64,000 nt of DNA, from positions 38,537,052-38,601,051 of the forward strand of contig CM075772.1 in assembly GCA_037974665.1 (NCBI GenBank), given 5' to 3'. Shown in pieces: positions 60,661 through 64,000 of this stretch; position 1 is the first letter of the stretch, and each line of letters begins with the position of its first letter. The DNA is from Ehretia macrophylla (lineage: Eukaryota; Streptophyta; Magnoliopsida; Boraginales; Ehretiaceae). Both the position numbers and the translations under genes were made by a program. A model generated the notes under the pieces. It was not told the origin of the DNA. It was given only the letters and a program-made list of their open reading frames with translations, and did not search any database.

Positions 60661-61369
60661 TTCTATTAAAGATTTCACCACACAAATCTTTGAAAACTTC
60701 AATTAAGATTAAAATGTACATTTGAAGCAAAATAATCAAACCAAAGCGACACGTCCAAGTGTTAAACGACAAACAGAAAAGGCAATGCCAGTTAAATCAT
60801 ATGGTTCAACCACTTCAAACATTAATAAACCAAAAATCTCATGTTCCCACCACCTATTCCTAATGCATGTCCCAAACCCACTTTTACACTATCATATCGA
60901 AATATTCACCATGTAGAATAGAAATATAATTCCAGGGTCTTTGGTAGAGATTGCATTTTAAATGATTCATAGAACCAAAAAGATTACAATTATGATAATA
61001 AAAAAAAGAATTATGAATGAAAGACAGTAAATATAGTTTACAGTGAACACAAAAATTCACAAAGTCAAGAGAGAGGATGTACCTCTTAACCAAAAAAAAA
61101 AAGAAGAGAATGTACCTTGATCGCTAAGAATTCAGGTTGTTACTAGTGGACTGCTTAGATTTCTTTCTTCCCTTTCGGACTCTGTCTCTTTCTTTCCCTT
61201 TTTTTCTTCTCTAGATCACTTCTAATAATGTTATTAATAATATTAAAAAAAAAAATCTACTCATAGAGATTAAATTAATTGAAATTTTAAATTAAGAATT
61301 TATAGAATCCTACGATATATAAGAAATCTTATCTAAATATAATTTATAAATTTAAATAATATGATCAGG

Positions 61370-61592
61370 ATAAGTATCGGCAATATTGATGTGTTAAATT
61401 TAAATAATATGATGAGGATAATTATCGGTAATATTAATCTGTAAACATTCTTTCCAAATTTTAAAATTAATTTTGTAGTATATCTGCATATAATAATATG
61501 ATTATTTATTTTTTTTGTTAAAATGTTTACAAATACTCATAAAGCGACACATAACACTCTTGGTTGTTCTCTTAGAATATATAATGATGATG
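61370..61592 (-). mobile_element. Helitron 5' end, reverse orientation (copy 2)
   Basis: Duplicate of the feature ending at 2336. It shows the same aatatataatga junction and family sequence, and again no 3' end to its left. Confidence 0.55.
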
Positions 61593-64000
61593 GATTATAA
61601 AAACGAAAAAAATATCCAAAAAAATTGCCTTTAATTATTTTATTCTATTATGCTACTTTATTTCAATTTTGAATTCATGATTTCACTAATATAATCTCTT
61701 ACTCTCAATTTTGTAATATGCAAATTTGCCTTAAATTCGAATTGAAATTTTTTCTTCTTCTTTTTTTTTTTTTTTATCATGAGAAATTTATCTTAGATAA
61801 GTACACATTTGATGTCTACCCCAAGGCTATTAACCTTGTTGTACAACAGCTTACCCTAATAAATGCTATTTGTAAGTCAAAGGCTAAAGGATATTTGTGA
61901 GAGGGAATATTTTTGAACTTGAGAAGACATAAGTTTAACTTCATTTTATTTTCATGAAATGTATAGTATACAAAATAATACAATAAACTTTATTATCAAT
62001 CACGCCATTTGTGACAAATTAAACTCAATAAGCCTTATTTTTAATCACGCCATCCAAGACTAATTAAACTTGAGCAATAAATTTGAATCTAATTCGACAA
62101 CAACGTTGGTGGTTGATTATTTGGAGTGGTATACCTTTAGCAAATCATGTCATTCGTGACAATTATTTTTTGTTTCTCTAAATTTGATTGTAAATCCTCT
62201 ATTAAAGATGTACAATGTCTTATATTTTATTTTTGAAAATATGTTGTTGGATGATCGTTATGTTTATTATGAAATATAATTCCAATATTTATGACCAAAA
62301 CCCAAAAAAATGAATTTTACCTTTACAGAAGCTAGCTTATAAAGTACTTTTCTTTTTCATTTAACAAACTATATTTTAGTCCTTATTTATGAGACTTAAG
62401 ACAATAATTGAGGGACTCTGCCTCGCATAATTGATCTTTTGGTCAAAGTCTTTCAATCTCAAATTTGATATAACCACATCTCATTAGATAAATATACAAT
62501 GTAAAGACTTTTACAGACAGAGATAAAGAGTTTGAACTTGTATGAAAATAAGTTACACTCCTAACATAGATAGGATGAAAATTTAAAATCTTATAATGTG
62601 ATAATTTAATATAATAAATCTTCTAGTTATTTGTGTGTATAGATTTGGTTCTATTAGTTATATTTAAAATAATAAAAACAAAAGTAATTTTATTTGAAGG
62701 GAAAATCCTCCAATAAGTATCGACATTAATAATATGTGATATTATTTAAAAAGTGTTCAAATAAAGTAATAAAACATCTCAACGGCAGATGATAAAATAT
62801 CACATGATATATAAACCATCATGATAAAAACAGACCAAAATCAATAAAGTGGTCTTAATGACCTTCCTCGTCTTAGTAAGAGACATCTGCAATCCAACTT
62901 CAACATTCTCTTCATATATTACTTCATCCTTAACCCTTGACATACAAACTTGAACTCAACCCCTTAACATTTGTAAAGCACCGAGACATTATCTCAACTT
63001 CCTGCAATACCTTAAAAAATAACAACAATAAGTAAAAAAAAGAAAAAATAATTAGTAATAATTAATAATATAGAACTATTTAAGCCTTGTAAGACATCTA
63101 ACTTAAACACGTTGTATTTCTTCATATGAATTTAAGACATTCTGTTCAATAATAATGATTCGACAAAAGATAAAGTCTTATGTTTTTTTTACTATGAGTA
63201 AGTAATTATTTTTTTTAATTCTTTAATTAAGCAGTGGGGGCTACAAGATTTTTTTTATGTTAAAATCATGTACAATTTTTAATCATGTGCCATTACATGC
63301 CTTACGATCGCCACAAAAACAATAACAGAAACAAGTAATTAATTGCTAATCAGGCAACACAATAATGCAAAAACCTATCTCCTGCAGGCTATGTTTTTTA
63401 AGTGTTTTGAATATATGTATTGTTGCAGGTGGCACCGTGCAAGATGCTGCTAATTTTTAACTGCCAATGCATTCGGAAATTATGCATATCGGTTGAAATA
63501 ACTCGTAACATTTCTGTTAGTTTCAAGGAAAAGGATTCAATAGTTTCTTCCGTGTATAGAGTGCTCCATTTGTCTGATAATAATATGTTCCGGTCTTTAT
63601 TTTGGTTTCTGCATGTGTATGATGTAAAAGAAAGCCAAGGCAAGATATATGACTTAAGCGGAGAGCTTAAAATGTACGAATAGAAAGCAAGCATGATGAG
63701 AAGACAATAGATATCTTTAATTCCTAATATTGTCCTTTATCATTTCTAATTCACTTTATCAGACTTATTCAAGGCTCATAAACAAATCCAAAGTAGACCT
63801 ATATACTGTAATTGCTAGGTGCTTGATTTTATTCATATTCGATGTATATAAATAATATATATTTGTGTGTGTATGCAATAACATATATAAATTTTTTTTT
63901 CAGCTACAAATTTTCAAGTGTAATGAAGAACCTCGATGCAGACTTTTTAAATTTTTTTAGCTCACCATGATGAGAGTTGCTTTCCTCTCAACTCTGAAGT

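Larger units (their letters stand above)
59246..64000 (+). repeat. Right copy of the ~59 kb-spaced direct duplication
   Basis: Aligns with 1-4747 and runs off the window end. Differences are scattered substitutions and homopolymer indels, without a larger rearrangement. The sequence just left of 59246 (inside the hAT element) should also match what lies left of the window start if the duplication extends that way. Confidence 0.95.

Overview
This is nuclear DNA from a plant, most likely a eudicot. It is AT-rich and gene-poor. The few recognisable genes are split by short GT-AG introns, and most of the rest is plant-type transposable elements: a Ty1/copia LTR retrotransposon, a TRIM, Helitrons, hAT elements, PIF/Harbinger (Tourist-like) elements and an Emigrant-like MITE. 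I cannot name the species. No bacterial-type operons, rRNA, tRNA or CRISPR arrays were seen.

Layout. (1) 1-4747 is repeated at 59246-64000 with about 1% divergence, so the window spans about one unit of a ~59.25 kb direct duplication, or an assembly duplication of that size. (2) 9.4-13.1 kb holds Helitron 5' ends, two copies of a kinase-promoter-like module, a 1.5 kb PIF/Harbinger element and an Emigrant-like MITE. (3) 13.3-16.2 kb (minus strand) is a five-coding-exon RLCK-type pseudokinase gene broken by a frameshift. (4) 16.9-18.9 kb holds a long foldback and a Tourist-like element swollen by (AAT)n. (5) 22.7-23.5 kb is an inverted duplication of a kinase exon plus promoter. (6) 23.5-24.7 kb (minus) is a decayed proton-pump-interactor-like gene. 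(7) 25.4-26.8 kb is a tandem TRIM with five LTRs. (8) 28.4-33.4 kb (plus) is the intact sister of the pseudokinase, head-to-head with it. (9) 34-36 kb has a Harbinger and a hAT MITE. (10) 39.1-40.4 kb (minus) is a complete kinase domain in five exons with no visible start, followed by low-complexity DNA, an unidentified gene fragment and another promoter module. (11) 42.1-50.9 kb is Helitron territory: minisatellites, a captured 2-Cys peroxiredoxin exon fragment, and a helicase relic. (12) 52.8-59.5 kb is a non-autonomous hAT element that received a 5.1 kb copia element.

How it works together: probably only the 28.4-33.4 kb pseudokinase and perhaps the 39.1-40.4 kb kinase still make protein. 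The kinase-derived inverted repeat at 22.7-23.3 kb could form double-stranded RNA matching exon 1 of the 39-40 kb kinase. That is the most promising unusual system here, but it rests on sequence structure alone.
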